Positions 36,629 through 50,687 are shown, counted from the first letter of the stretch. The stretch: DNA of 64,000 nucleotides from Cordia subcordata (GCA_028554755.1 JAPTOF010000006.1:3962501-4026500), one strand, 5' to 3'. Notes: generated by a model not told the origin, from the sequence alone. Numbers and translations: made by a program.

Positions 36629-37410
36629 CAACTCCTATCTACAACAAAAGACACCTGCAGAATGGAAAAATGCATATGAACATACAGATAATTTAACATT
36701 TGAGAAAGGTTAAATGCAAGAAATTCACCCTTGTTTTCCTCAAACAATGTCAAACTCTGTCATGCTGTAATAAACTACTAAACACTATTGTTGTGTTTGG
36801 AATAAGCTTATCATAAGATGCTTATCTTATTTACGTGAAGAATGCAATGTTAATTGTCTCTTTTATCAAATTATAAGATATAAGGCATCTTATCACAAGA
36901 TGTTATATAACATCATGCTCCCTTATTTAAGTCATTTCTACTTAAACATTTTTCTGTTCCAAGAATCTGACCTTTCTGGAAACAATAATCAGAGCTGCAA
37001 AAAACACTTTGGGATGTGCAGATCAATAAGCAAAATTGTGGAAATTTAAGGAAAGTAAAATTATGATCACATTAAAAAGATTTCAAACAAAAAAATTAGA
37101 CTAATTTAGCATAATCCAGGTACATTTTCCTTTTAATACCTTAGAACAACAAAAATGTACAGTGTAAATAGCTAAAGGAACAGAAAAAGACCAAGATTAC
37201 AAAACCAAAAAACACAATCAAATTGATAAAAGCCAATTTAACAACTAACAGAAATCAAACCGATGAAGCCCGTATGTAAAGTTTTACAGGGAAAATGAAA
37301 CAAAAGCTTAGAGAAAAAGAAAATTACTGAGACTAATTGTATTCTCTCCCTCTTGTCTGAAATGCAGATAGCAGAGAGTGAAGTTTTCAGTGCTCTGATT
37401 TGGACTAGGA
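36629..37410 (-). promoter_or_regulatory. Upstream and leader region of gene B
   Basis: Related to 25985-26830 upstream of gene A, including the AAAAGACACCT block next to the ATG and a distal block with GAATGCAGA and TTTGGACTAGG. It is interrupted at about 36780-36925 by a segment with GTGTTTGGAATAAGCTTAT, which resembles the end of the MITE at 30844. Transcription start not placed. Confidence 0.4.
36780..36925. mobile_element. MITE-like remnant upstream of gene B
   Basis: Begins TTGTGTTTGGAATAAGC and has internal TCTTATxxxAAGAT motifs, as in the element at 30844-31112. It is absent from the equivalent place upstream of gene A. The right end is unclear. Confidence 0.45.
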
Positions 37411-37429
37411 AGTGAATTGGAGTATCGGG

Positions 37430-38269
37430 TTTCGCTCATTGGGAAATAGGAAATCTCTTCACTCGGTAACGGTTTGGTTGGGTTCTTTCATAACTGTTGG
37501 TTATATGTTCTTTAATTATGAAAAACTTAAATAATATATATATATATAAATTCTACGGAATAGATGCAACGTCAATTTCTATCTAGAGAATACAAGTTAA
37601 TTTTATATTATCACAAGCGATGACGTGCAAGGTTAAAAAGATAATTAATTTTTAAGGTGTAGATTATATTATAAGCCCTTAACACTGCTATTTTTCTCTA
37701 AGTAATCTCTTATTGTTTTAAAATATTTAAATTAATTCGTCATATTTTATTATATAGTCAAATTAGTCTCTAAATTAAACAATCACGTTAGTTTTATTAG
37801 TTAAAAATTTTTATATTGGTCCTTTATATTTACTAAAATTATTTAAATTAGTACAAATATGAGTAAAATAATGAGGACTTTTAAATTATTTAAATTAGTC
37901 GATAATATTTTAAGGACATAATCAAATTAGCCAATAAACATAGTCAAAAATTTTATTATTTCAATATATTTATATTAGTTCTTAATATTTCACAACTTAT
38001 TTGAATTAGTCTCATTATATAACATAATATACTACAGATTTTAGAGATATAATACACTAAAAAATGAGAAAATTATGTTATAAATACTAGTATTTTTCTT
38101 AAATTAGTCCCTATTATTTTTAGATATTCAAATAAGAATAATAGTACAAAAATTACTATGAAAATGAAATGATATTTAGTAATTCTTCTATATAATTATA
38201 CTATTATAGTAGTAGTAGTAATAATAATAGTAGTAGTAGTAATAATAGTAGTTGTAGTAGTAGTAGTAG

Positions 38270-38311
<42 letters not shown>

Positions 38312-41043
38312 ATTATTATTATTATTATTATTAATAAAATGGTAAACTAAAGGTATTCTTTAATTGTAAATATTTACTAAATAAAATGGCTAAGACATGC
38401 CATTGCATTATTGAAGTGAATATTAATAGTCATAATTGATTTTTGAACTAATAATATCATATCTATAGGATATTTCAAAAAATAAAAATAAAAAAGCACT
38501 ATAATTAAATTTTATATATATTTAAAAATAAAAAATACACGAAAACATAAAAACAACAAAAAATTACGTCTATAAATATTTAAAAAACAAATAACCTAAA
38601 TAAACCAGTGTAAGGCACGATATAAAAGGACTAGTTTTCATTTGATAATTAGAAATTAAATAGATATCATCATTTGTCACGCATTATTTGATGACAGAAT
38701 TAGCTTTTGGTATCTACATGCAATATTATTATGAGACGCTAGGTTATCAAATAATTAATGATGTGACTCCTCGTGACCTGAAGAAAATAGTCAAATTCGA
38801 GGTTGTCAATTTAAGTGGATTTGAGATTTGGTGGGCAAATGAGAAAACTAAGTAGTAGTTTGAAGCAAATAACTTTTAAAATTTTTTATGGAATTTATTT
38901 AAAAATTTGGTTTCTCTTATTTGAAAACATTACTTTCATATTCTTAAAATTTGGTCAAAGATTACCCAATTCTAACTCGATAGGTAAATTTTATGCTACC
39001 ACAAAAGACAAGCTCACGAAAGTTTTATAAAGACAAAAATATCCTTACAAGTACAACTCTATATAACATTTTAATATAAACAATATTCTTCTTAGATTCT
39101 ATCTAAGCATTACCCTTTCCCTTTTTTTTTTCTTGTATAGTTACTATAAATGTGCTCTAGCTAATTAGTTTCATAAGATATAATTTATTCGTTTATTATT
39201 GCAGTATTCATAATATATTAATTATTATTTATAATGCCTTCATAATTTTTTTCTATAACATGCTATTAGAAATCGATAATTGTTTACTTATAAAATATTA
39301 TAAAACTTAAACAAGATATTTGCTAACATTACAAAATTAAAGTTATGATATGTTTTATTGATAGTTTAAGATATTTATTTAATAGTTTAAAATATAACAA
39401 AAAGGGATTTAAGTAAAATATATTTATTAATTTTCAATTTTACATGTGCTTCAAACTTAATGTAGATTTATAAATAAAATAATTGATTTAAAACTATTGT
39501 ATAGTTCTAAATAAGGGAATTTATTTGAAAATACAAATTTTTATATAATTTCATAGGACCAGTGCTTTCAAACACCGTGTAAGAATAATATTGATAAGAG
39601 GACTTTACTTAAGAAACCTAATTTACCTCTTAGTGGCAGCATCTCTTATTAAAAATTTATAAATAGATATTGTAAATGTGTTGAGAGTTGCAAGAAAGTC
39701 TTGCAATCTTGGAAGTACCTTAGCTTTAACAGCTCTTAGTTAAATTTTACGAATTTCAAATACGAATAATCAGTAAGGGTAAGGGGCTATTTGGCACAAT
39801 TAGCAGATTAAGTAGCGGATAGCTGTTTGAATGATAGATAACTGTTTGGGTAGCATAATAGCTATTGAATTTTAGCAATTAGCGAATAACTGTTTCACCA
39901 GTAGATTTTGTTAGTTGTGTTCAATAATACTAGCTGTTGGATTAGTTGGTAAATGTAAAATAACGAAAAAGACATTGGTATCATATTGTTGTTGTTATGA
40001 TGATGACGATTATTATTATTATTATTGAAATAATTTGGATCATTTATTTTATAAATAAATATATGTTTCTTAAATTAACATTTTATTAGTAAAGCATAAT
40101 AAAATTACTTTTTTTGATAAATTAATTTTATTAATATTATAAATAAATATTTTTTATTATAAAAATATTTTTTTATTGCTTGAAATTTTATATTTTCGAA
40201 GAAAAATAATAAGTGGACGAATAAGACCTATATAATTTTTTTTAGTATATTTTGATGTAGATAGAATTTTAATTAATTTTTTATGTTATTTTATATTTAT
40301 ATTTGTGGAAGAAAATATAAAAATGCATAGAGAGATTGGGTATAGGGTAGAATTATCAAGAAAATATTAGAGAGAGGATAGTACGGTTGAAAAAAGATGA
40401 AACACTATACTTTACCTTAAAACACTAATAATATTAAATTCTCACTAACACTACTTCAAACACTATTTAGAATAAAAATACTATTTAAACACTGTATTAC
40501 AGAACAACCAAAATGAAAGAAAGTAGTGTTTTCTGTTGCCGAATAGTGCTTAACACCCAAAAAAAACAATGCAACTTCTTTTTTCTCTTTTTCCAAAAGG
40601 GCAAAATTGCAGCATGTCTTGTAAACGTCTTGGATTTCCATGTTCAAACTTGTATATATGTTGGAAGATAGGTGGACAGGATATGTTTACTGTCGAGGTA
40701 GATCTAAACTTTTTTATGAGTAGTATGAGCAGGTTCTCTATTAAGAATAAACAAACAAATAAATTTATATAAACATAGAATATAAGTTACAACAAAATAT
40801 TTATATTATCTTACTATAATATTGTTGACATGAACAAAATAACTAAAAGTCCACTCTATCTATATCTCTAATATTTTCATAAAAGTGATAATTTAGACCC
40901 TCATCTATCTTTAGTTATTTATTAATCTTTCAACTAAAGACTGAACATGATCTATTTTGATAATATAAAAAAAAAGAAAAAGGAAAAGATATGCAAGAAG
41001 GGTAATTTCGTAAAATCAAATGGTTACAAGCAGAAGTTAACGC
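37430..41043. other. AT-rich, repeat-rich intergenic region, 3.6 kb
   Basis: No supportable gene. Positions 37690-38110 hold a diffuse series of AAATTAGTC/T-containing segments. 38205-38335 is a long trinucleotide tract. 39780-39960 begins GGGGCTATTTGGCAC and has repeated GCGGATAGCTGTTTG-like wording, probably a hAT-type MITE fragment. 40400-40560 repeats AACACTATT several times. Short open frames here resemble nothing. Confidence 0.5.
38205..38335. repeat. (TAG/TAA)n tract ending in an inverted (AAT)n/(ATT)n hairpin
   Basis: About 130 bp of mixed TAG and TAA trinucleotides pass into AAT repeats and then ATT repeats. The AAT and ATT arms are complementary and could form a hairpin. Confidence 0.9.
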
Positions 41044-41109
41044 CATCTCGTGCGAGTTGCGATACCTGATAATCGTGTAACACCGCCAGCCAAAGGCCGT
41101 TGAAGGAAG

Positions 41110-44100
41110 ATGTTCACGCAGTTCGGCGCGACGGCGGATTCGATAAGCAAAGCCTCGACGTTGGTGTTCCGGATCGGTACGGACGCTTACCTCTACGACG
41201 ATCCCGACGACGCCAACATTGCCTCGCTCCTCGGCAGCAAATTCGACTCCGAGATTTGCGAAGCTCTCAAGCGCCTCCTCGCTCTCATCGCTCAAGGCTT
41301 CGACGTCTCCAATTTCTTCCCTCAGGTCCTTTACTACAGTCTCTCACGAAAATCACAAATTGAATTTTCATCAATCTTATTGTGTTTCGATTTTTCTTTT
41401 GAATTGTCTGCTAATTTGGTTCATATCAAGCTTATTGTGAATTAATTGTTTGCTAATTTAGTTCATATCAAGCTTATCGTGAATTAACTGGCAAATTTCA
41501 GTGCTAGACACTATTCCTAATTCGGATTTTCAAAATAGTCTTTTTGTGCTTCGAAACTGACGAGTACTAATGTTTACTTTATGTTTTTAAAGTTATTTTG
41601 ATCTTTATCTTTTTGTTAAAACGCGACTGAAAATGATCATGAAGGTGCAATTGTTGCCGCCAATTTGGATATCTGAACAATTATCGTGGATAATTTGAAA
41701 AAGTTAGGAAGATGATTTTGGTATGTAGAAATAGTTTCGTGATTATCTGTCCAAATTGACAAGAAGATTATATTTGGAACTTATAATGTGAGTTTTATAA
41801 CATTGGGGACTAACTTAAAAATCTGGGTGAAGTGAAATTTGTCCTATTGCAAGTTATTATGTTTGATTTAGTTTCTGTCTATGCAGGTGGTGAAAAATGT
41901 GGCATCACAGTCCCTTGAAGTGAAAAAGCTAGTTTACTTGTACCTACTGCACTATGCTGAAAAGTAAGCTTTATAGACTAACCTTAATACTTTCTCGTTA
42001 AGTTTTTACTTAAATTTTGTGTAGAAAATGAAAAAGAAAATGAAAGATGAGCTGTAAACTGTGTTGCAGGCGTCCAAATGAGGCGTTGTTGTCGATAAAC
42101 TGTTTCCAGAAAGATTTAGGGGATCCAAATCCATTAGTGCGGGCATGGGCACTTCGGACAATGGCGGGGATTCGTTTACATGTGATTGCGCCGCTTGTTT
42201 TGGTGGCAGTGAATAAATGTGTGAGAGATCCATCAGTTTATGTTCGAAAGTGTGCTGCCAATGCACTTCCAAAATTGCATGATTTGCAATTGGAGGAGCA
42301 TACTGCCGCAATTGAAGAGGTTGGTGAAATTACTTTTATTAACTATGTTTTATGTAGAATCCTTCTTCTTATCTACCACTAGTTACTTGGGAAAAGATTT
42401 TAACATATATTGCCACTTTTGTGGCTGACCCAAGCTTCAGGTTAATGCAGCTTGTCACAAGTTTAATTACTGATGCAGCCCAGAATTTTATATTTTTAGT
42501 TAGTCATTAAAATTGATTAGGGTTTAGGATTTATTATTTGTTATTGAGTTTTAGTTATATTAGGATTAGTTTATTACCTATTTTGTTATGGAAAGGGTTG
42601 GTAGAAGTTTTAGATTCCTATTTAGTTTTAGTTTCCTATTTAGTTTCTTATGTAGTTTTGGATTTCTAGTATATATATAGGGGTGAAAGCTTTCATTGTT
42701 ACATAACTTTTCAGAATTATTCAATAATATTTATTTCTCTCTCTTAGGGTTTATTATCTTAGGAATTTCTTGGCTAATTTCAGCCTTGAAATTAAGCTCC
42801 TTAATTCTTCTACTTTCTTGTTTATGTTCTCCAAATATCCGCTGCGTTAATTACCAACATGAGCTTTTGGCCTCTGAATTTTCTTTTAGGTTATTTGTTA
42901 ACTTGCTTGACTGTTCATGTCACAGAGCAGATTTTCTTTTTCTGTTCTTTCTTGAAAACTATAATACCAAGAACTAAAAACGTTTTAGGTTTGGGTTTGG
43001 TGGGTGGAGCGAGAGTTTTGACAGTTTTCATTTGGCTCTTTGCTGATCTTTGAGAATATATCATTATATGAAACCACCTTATTTTCAGATCTTTACAGAC
43101 CAAAACCAATAAACATTTATGTGAAGCATGATTATCACCTAAAGGTCCATACTCATCTTTCGCTAACTAGATTAGTCAATGAAAGTTCAGATTCTGGCTC
43201 CTTGGAGTTCTGTCATTTGATTGTTGTATGTGCACTTGATGGTAAAACGAAGTCTGCTTTGCAGTCTGATATAGTATTCTTAAACTCACAGGACCTCAAT
43301 TTGTTGAAAGATTGCATGTTCCAATTAATTTGTTTCAATTACACTTGGATGTGAGGACTTGAAGTTGCACTCTACAGCAGCAATGATAGTTTGTCTGCAT
43401 AAAAGTATGCACTATAAATTTGTTGCAGTCTAATTAACCCAACAATTTACGTTTGCCCATTGGAGACTTCTCTCTGTTTCTTATCATGCAGTTGCATATG
43501 TTTGCACAAGCATCTTCTTTTTCTCACTTACCCTCAGTAATAGAATTCATGTCATGCAGATTGTGGCAATATTGCTGAATGACAATTCTCTGGGAGTAAT
43601 TGGAGCGGCTGCTGCTGCATTTGCCTCTGTTTGCCCTAATAATTTGTCTCTTCTTGCGAAAAACTATAAGAGGTTATGCGAGACCCTTCCTGATGTGGAA
43701 GAATGGGGTCAGATTGTTTTGACAGGACTTCTTTTACGGTATGCGATTGCTAGGCATGGGCTTGTTAAAGAATCCATAATGCTATCTTCCCCTTCTCATG
43801 AAGGTTATGATTCTGAAAAGGAGGGTTCAGACACTATCTCTGCTGTTGAAGAACACAACAGTGGTGGAGTGACATATGATAGTGAAATAGCAACTGTAGT
43901 CTCCAGGAGTTATCTTGAAGGACCTGACAAGTATCTATCTCGATTAAATAATGCAGATAAGGGTTCTCCTGGACTAGATGGTTTGCATTTTACATCTGCC
44001 AGGACTAACAACGATGTGAAGCTCTTGCTGCAGTGCACTTCACCATTATTATGGAGTCATAATAGTGCAGTAGTACTTGCTGCTGCAGGGGTACACTGGA

Positions 44101-47100
44101 TTATGGCACCAAAGGAGGATCTTAGAAGAATCGTTAAGCCTCTATTGTTTCTCCTAAGATCGTCTAATGCATCAAAATATGTGGTGTGTGGTTAATAACT
44201 TTGTCCTGAAAATTTTCTTCTGGTACAGCCTCATAGTACTATCTACTGACCATATGGATTGATCTTCAGTTTGGTTTACATGCTGCCTCTAATTATTGTT
44301 TCATTCCAATATCTGAGTTAACCAACTTTTGTATGACAACCATTTTAGCCATCCCAAACTATTCTATTAATTTTTTTCATAGTATTTTTAGCACCTGCTT
44401 TGCATATGTGTGTTTGTTCAGTTTAGACGTCCGAACAAATTATATGGGACGATATCTGAAATTCGGCTTCAAGGTCATATATATTGAGCATGTCTAAAAC
44501 TTTTCAGTAATCTGTTAGTGAACCAAGATTTGATGCCTGGTTGAAAGCAAGCAAAGACATTTAGCATTCTATCTTGTCTGTAGAAAATAACCATGGACTT
44601 TGTTGTTTGTCTAGCAATGCTGCTGTTCCCCTACACAAGTTGCATATTAGGAAGTATGAGTTAGTGGTTGTCATTTGTGTCTTGGTACATCTTGCACATA
44701 AAGGAATATCTTATAATCTGATTATGTGAACTAGTACATTGAAAACTTAAAATATGATTTAGAAAATTAAAAACTTAAAAAATGAATTCTTGTTGATAGT
44801 GGAATGTTAGTGCATCACTTCAGTATGGTTCCAAGTAACTGATCTTGTTTCAGAACTATTTACATATAACGATTTCTGATCCAGGTCCTCTGTAACATTC
44901 AAGTGTTTGCAAAAGCAATGCCTTCTCTGTTTGTTCAACATTTTGAAGATTTCTTCATCAGCTCTTCAGATTCATATCAATTGAAAACTCTGAAACTTGA
45001 TATAATATCTTCAATTGCTACGGATTCATCAATTTCATCTATTTTTCAAGAGTTCCAGGTAATTTTGATTGTGTATTCACTGACCATTCTTTGCTTTCCA
45101 CAAAGAAAAGTAGTTGCCCTGTGAAAAAATCTGATACATTTTGTCAACATTTTGCTTGAGTTTCTTCAAGTAATGAAATTATTCGAAAGGCACATATGGT
45201 TGATGCTTATCTGTTAGTAAATGTACTAGGATTATGTCAGAGATCCAGACAGGCGATTCGCTGCAGATACTGTTGCTGCAATTGGTTTGTGTGCACATCG
45301 ACTTCCGATGGTATCAAGCAGATGTTTAGAAGGGCTTTTGTCTCTGACTTCACCTGGTAATCTCCAGCATTCTATGGTATTAGATATGTTGAAGAATGGT
45401 GTACCATCTTTTAATTCACAGTTTTGTTTATTCTTTTGATTGTAATAGATTTTGAAAGTGATATCTATTCTCAGATTTCTTAAGTGGTGTAGCTGCTTCT
45501 GTGGATGAAGAAGCTGCTGTTCTGATTCAAGCTATAAATTCAATCATGGCAATTATAAAAGAGAATCCCCCAAGCCATGAGAAGGTAATTTTCTTTACAT
45601 CATTATCCTTACCGTTCTTATGTGATCTGCTCCTTCTGTAAAGTGTGCAACTCATCTAAGTTGGTGTGAAAATTTAAAATTAATGGCAAGGTTGTGTGCA
45701 TGTTGAAGATCATGTTTCTGTTGCGATTTTGGTGATGATGTACAACACAGGAAATATAGGGTTCAGAGTACAGTTTTCCAAGTTCTTTCCGGGATTAATA
45801 TATGCATATGTAAATTTGTAAAGGTATTTTGTTAAAATTGCAAGCATGGACTGTCAGAATTATGGGAGGGATGTATCATCTTGAGGCTTCCTGCTTTGTG
45901 GCTGACTTAGACTGCTCGATCAATTTTCAGTGGCAAGGGATATCACATGCTCTGTTGCTTTCTATAAAATCTCAAAATTTGTCAGTCAGTCTGACATGGC
46001 ATTCATCTGGATCCTCATTGTGAGCATTGTTGTATATGGGGTGTTAGATGATGTAGAGCGTCAAAGGACAACTAAATAAGCTTTACTTTCAAAGTCGTTT
46101 GTCTAATGAATAAGGAGGCCACAGAACCACCAACTTCTAGGTCTGTACAAGTTGATGGAAGAAGTTTATAGCACATTGGTCTAAGAGAGATCACTAATTA
46201 CGCTTGAATTCTATTAAGTAATTGCTCTTTAGAAATTATTAAATGATATCATGAATTAATTTGCATTCATTTGTTTGCTTCTTTGTTAATTTCAATCTAT
46301 TCTGATTGTACTCAATATCTGCTGTCTTATTATACTCAGTTTGACTCAGTTACTTTTTTTGCTCTTCTTCTTCTTCTTCTTTTTTAAATTTCAATAATCA
46401 AGATCTTCTGGGGGCTCATCTATTTACTTTGTCAAAGGTTATTGTTCATCTGATTCGAAGTCTGGATTCAATCCAAGTACCTGCTGCACGAGCAATGGTT
46501 ATTTGGCTGGTTGGTGAGTATAACACTGTTGGGCAGATAATACCAAAGATGTTACCCTCGGTACTTCAGTATCTTGCATGGTGTTTTAAATCAGAAGCAC
46601 TTGAAGCAAAGCTTCAGATTCTTAATGCCTGCATGAAGGTAGTTCATGATTTGCTTTCAAACTATTCTAATAATAGTTTTGCATCAAATTGTCATATAAA
46701 CCAAATGCCTGTGGGAAGTCACCATCTTTTCTTACTCTATTTTGTTGCTTCGAATTCCACACACTTACTGTGCTGTGTGCAAAAGGGAAAAAAAGAAAAG
46801 AGGAGGAGAAAGAAGAAAAAGAAGGAAAAGGAGTAGGATCAGGACCTTCTTCTGATGATAAGTTTACAGTAAAAGAATCTCAATAATAGTCTGCTAGTTG
46901 GAAATTTATAGGCTGTAGTTAATGTTTCCACCCTCATTACATTGGGAATATGACTGTAGCTCTAGGGAACTTGGTATGGAGGTTTGCGGGAACTTCTGCT
47001 TGCTTAGCATTTACGAACCTGATAATTTGTTGAACTTTTTCTTAGATCAGCAATGACTTCTGTTTCGGTTGTATTTCAGGTCCTTTTACATGCAGAAGGA

Positions 47101-49445
47101 GAGAATATGTTGTCATTTAAAAGAATTCTAGGTTATGTGCTTGACATTGCCAAATGTGACTCGAACTATGATGTTCGAGACCGTGCACGTGTATTGAAGC
47201 AACTTGTATCATGCTACATACAATCCAGCAATCTGGAAGAAGTTAAATGCCAGGACAAAACTGAAGATCTGTCACGTAGGCTTGCAGAAAAAATATTAGG
47301 TGGACAAACCAAATCACCACCATCTGAACACTTAACATATAGATTTTATCTTCCAGGATCTCTTTCACAGTTAGTTCTTCACGCAGCTCCCGGATATGAA
47401 CCTCTTCCAGAGCCAAATAGTCTAATTTTTTATGAGACGAGCTTTCAATCAAAAATATCACAAGGAGTAGGCAGACCAGAGGATGGAGTGGCTCAAAGTG
47501 ATTTGTATGAAACAGATGATCCTGGCAGTGCTTCTGGATCTTTGGATGATGAAAGCACATCGGACTATAATTCCCAAGATTCAGAAACTGGCTCAAGTCG
47601 TGGTGGCAATAGCTATGGGAGCAGGTCCACAAGTGAGGTTAATGACAATAACAAGCCCTTGATTCATCTTTCAGAAGCTGGTAATAATCACACAAGTCAT
47701 GCTGGGATTTCAGAAGACGGTTCTGGCTCTAACAATTTTGGCGACTTGATGTCCAGAACTGCTCTTGAATCATGGTTAAGTGAAAATCCAACATCGGACC
47801 AGAATTCATCTGACTTAAGTTATGCAATGAGACCTTTGGCTAGAATCTCAATTGGGGATATTAGTCACAGAGTGAAGCCTAAGTCCTACACATTGTTGGA
47901 TCCTGCTAATGGAAATGGCCTGAGCATCAACTATGTATTCTCGTCCGAAATGTCAAGCATATCATCTCTACTTGTTTGTGTTCAAGCTACCTTCAGGAAT
48001 TGTTCCTCGGAGTCTATGTCAAATATAATGTTGGTTGAGGAGGAACCTAATAGGACTCCAGATTCACCAGATCAAGCATCGCCAGGAAGCGAAAGGTAAT
48101 ATCTAGTTCTACAATCACAGTGAGATGTTTGAAACATCATCAGTGTTGCCGACTTGAATTGAAATCGCTCATTTGAAATATGTGTTGGTTGACTTGCATT
48201 TCTTCTATTTCACATGCTTATTTCTTTAGACCTAACCTATTCTTCCTGGGCTAACATTATGGTTGTCTCTCTAAGTGCTAATTTAATTTGCATTTTTTTC
48301 ATCTTGATCAGGGCCTCTTCAACATCTTCTGGTGATGTGCCAACTTTAGTTCCAATGGAAGAGATCGACAATCTTGACCCTGATCAGACTACAAAGAGGC
48401 TGCTCCAGGTTCGGTTCCACCACCACCTCTTGCCTCTGAAGCTGCTTCTGTGGTGCAATGGCAAGAAGCACCCTGTTAAGTTGTGGCCAGACGTTGGGTA
48501 TTTTGTAAAACCTTTTCCAATGGATGTTGAAGGCTTCTCATCCAGGGAATCTCGGCTTCGTGGCATGTTTGAGTGCACAAGGAGGTTGGTCATTTTTGGA
48601 ACTTGTGTTTTTGGTGAAATTTCTAAATCTGTCTGTGCTCTTCCTCTGTAGTATTTATATGTGTTCTTAACTTATAGGCCTAAAGTAATTGCTGATCAAT
48701 GTCTAGCTGCTGTTCTTCATGCCCATTTGAATGATAATTTTGTAAGAGGAACTAACTTGCAAAATCAATTTCATCGGTGTCCTTGTTGTCATGGTGATGA
48801 TTTTTGAGCTTCAGAGTGCTGTGACCTAAATAATGATGTGGTTCTTTTCACTTTCTGGAATGATATCCCATAAGTAAATCCATTATGATCTCGTCTGAAA
48901 GTGTATTTGCTACCTTGCAATCCTTTCTCCACTGCAAAAGACTAAAATGTGTATATGAAGTGATATTGTACATTCTTGTGATGATTAGTTTGACTTGCAA
49001 TTCCCATGTTACATACAAGTGTTTTCCTTACTTTGATTTTAGTAGCCTTCAATGTCATTTTTAAATTTGGTACAGGTGTACATTCACCGACCACATCAAA
49101 GAGACGAACAACCTGAACAGTGATAACAACGATAGTGCACTAATGAAAGACAACTTTCTCTTTGTCTGCGAGAGTTTGGCAGTAAAGATGCTCAGCAATG
49201 CAAATCTTTTTCTGGTATCCGTGGACATGCCTGTTGCTACTAGTCTTGAAGACGCGACAGGGCTGTCGTTACGATTCAGTGGTGAGATTTTGAGCAACTC
49301 GGTTCCTTGCTTGATCACCACGACTCTCGAAGGTAGATGCTCTGAACCACTAAATGTGTCCATAAAAGTCAATTGTGAAGAAACTGTATTTGGTCTGAAT
49401 CTGTTGAACAGGATTGTGAACTTTTTGGCAGAGTCTGGTGCATGA
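41110..49445 (+). CDS. AP3BA: AP-3 adaptor complex, beta subunit, 1145 aa, eleven exons
   Basis: The beta-adaptin of AP-3, which sorts cargo from the Golgi/endosomes to the vacuole (Arabidopsis PAT2). Exons: 41110-41325, 41887-41963, 42070-42319, 43560-44183, 44885-45058, 45230-45356, 45475-45584, 46438-46638, 47080-48095, 48312-48584 and 49076-49445. They sum to 3438 nt, open throughout with matching phases. The armadillo-like adaptin trunk covers about residues 1-650 (KRLLALIAQGFDVSNFFPQ, RPNEALLSIN, DPNPLVRAWALRTMAGIR, CTSPLLWSHNSAVVLAAAGV). An acidic serine-rich hinge follows (about 740-800), then the C-terminal appendage-like part (LVPMEEID, VRFHHHLLPLK, CEETVFGLNLLNRI). Length matches plant AP3B (about 1115-1145). 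Start: the first ATG, followed by MFTQFG as in the family. Intron 3 (1.2 kb) carries an LTR-like segment. No damage seen. Confidence 0.97.
42470..42850. mobile_element. Possible solo LTR in AP3BA intron 3
   Basis: A segment rich in TTAGTTTTAGTTTCCTATTT-like repeats contains a TATA-like box (TATATATATAGGGGTGAAAG at about 42671) and then TTCAATAATATTTATT, the usual order in an LTR promoter and leader. I found no target duplication or internal region, so the call is tentative. Confidence 0.3.
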
Positions 49446-49905
49446 TTAACTCCGAAAGATATCTATTTTAGTCGTCTCATAGAGTGTTTAATCACATATA
49501 CATTTGTCATCTTATTCATATGCTTCACATTTGCTTTGTATGATTTATTTGCAATGTTGTAAATTAGCCTCATGAGTCATGAGCAGTCTATTTGCTTATG
49601 TAAAGCGTTGTTCATTGTTTTTTCAAATTGAAATTTTGATTTCCATTAGGAAAAAAAAGTGAATAATTTGGTGACCGATAATTTCTTGAGGATTAATGTA
49701 TTTGGTACCTTTTTTTCTGTTAAGCAACGTTATGGTGCATTGTCCCATGTCATTATTTTATCAGTTGTACCATCCTCAAATAATGTTGCATTTCCATTTT
49801 ATCTTCTATCAACTCATGCTGTATTGTGTTTGGTGCAATTGACAATAAACATCACTTTGATACATGTCAATTTCATTTATTAATGTAAAGTCGAAGGACA
49901 TACTC
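49446..49905 (+). other. AP3BA 3' flank
   Basis: AT-rich sequence after the stop, expected to contain the 3' UTR. The short open frame at 49659-49883 resembles nothing. No clear polyadenylation signal could be chosen. Confidence 0.4.
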
Positions 49906-50392
49906 TTCTTTTTGGTTATAGCATCAAACTTTTATTAGATAAGAAAAAGTTACAATCACAGTACAGCAAAAAAGTTACAAGTGTCCAAAAAAAAAGCAGC
50001 ACCTGGGATCAATCGAAAACAAGCAAATTGCACCAATACTGATGAAAACATCACGAAAGAAGGCCATTGTAGAAGACAAGATTAGCTTGGACTGTCAATA
50101 AAAAATTGGCCTTCATACAATCATCAAACAGTCATCCGGCACATGTTGCCAAGATGGATTTGACAAGCACATGCTCCTGAGAAATTAAAACCATAGGAGT
50201 GGCAAACAACATGGAGAGAAGACAACATCTAACATGGATGAGTTTAGCAGGATTCATCAATTCGGACAAAAGCTGGGTTCAAGAAGTTTGAAATCTAAAT
50301 AGTCTAAATATCCCATAGAAAGGACACGACAACAAGAGTAGAAAGGCATTTGAACCACTAGCAACACCTTAAGTAAATTGTTTGTTGATAGT

Positions 50393-50460
50393 GAAGGGGC
50401 AAGGATCACCCTAGAAACCAACTCGATAATGAAGGGGCAAGGATCACCCTAGAAACCAGC
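50393..50460. repeat. Tandem duplication, period 38 bp
   Basis: GAAGGGGCAAGGATCACCC followed by TAGAAACCA occurs twice, starting at 50393 and 50431. Confidence 0.85.
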
Positions 50461-50687
50461 TCATCCTTTGAGAAAACCCACACCATTTCATCACCAAGAC
50501 TAAGCGCAAGCAAAAAAAACCTCAAATCTAAAAGAAATAAGCATAAATGTGGAAGATCTAATATATGAAAAAGATAGACAAAAAAAAAAAAAACCACCAA
50601 ATTTAAAGGGACTCCAACAAGATACTCAAAGAAAAAACCACACAAGAACTACGGTAAACAAATAAAAATAGATAACATTCAAGCATT

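Larger units (their letters stand above)
32087..37410 (-). repeat. Segmental duplication, copy B (gene B and flanks)
   Basis: The counterpart of 22313-26830, including introns, leader and 3' flank. It is longer because of two extra finger units in exon 1, a MITE in intron 4 (33208-33415), a longer intron 5, and a MITE-like insertion in the upstream region (about 36780-36925). Confidence 0.8.

Noticed and set aside
46429..46836. Extension of AP3BA exon 8 into a lysine-rich tail (KKEKRRRKKKKKE)
   Set aside because: Read-through into intron 8; the donor at 46639 and the next exon preserve the family protein.
47243..47632. Minus-strand open frame of 129 codons within AP3BA exon 9
   Set aside because: Antisense shadow of a well-supported coding exon.
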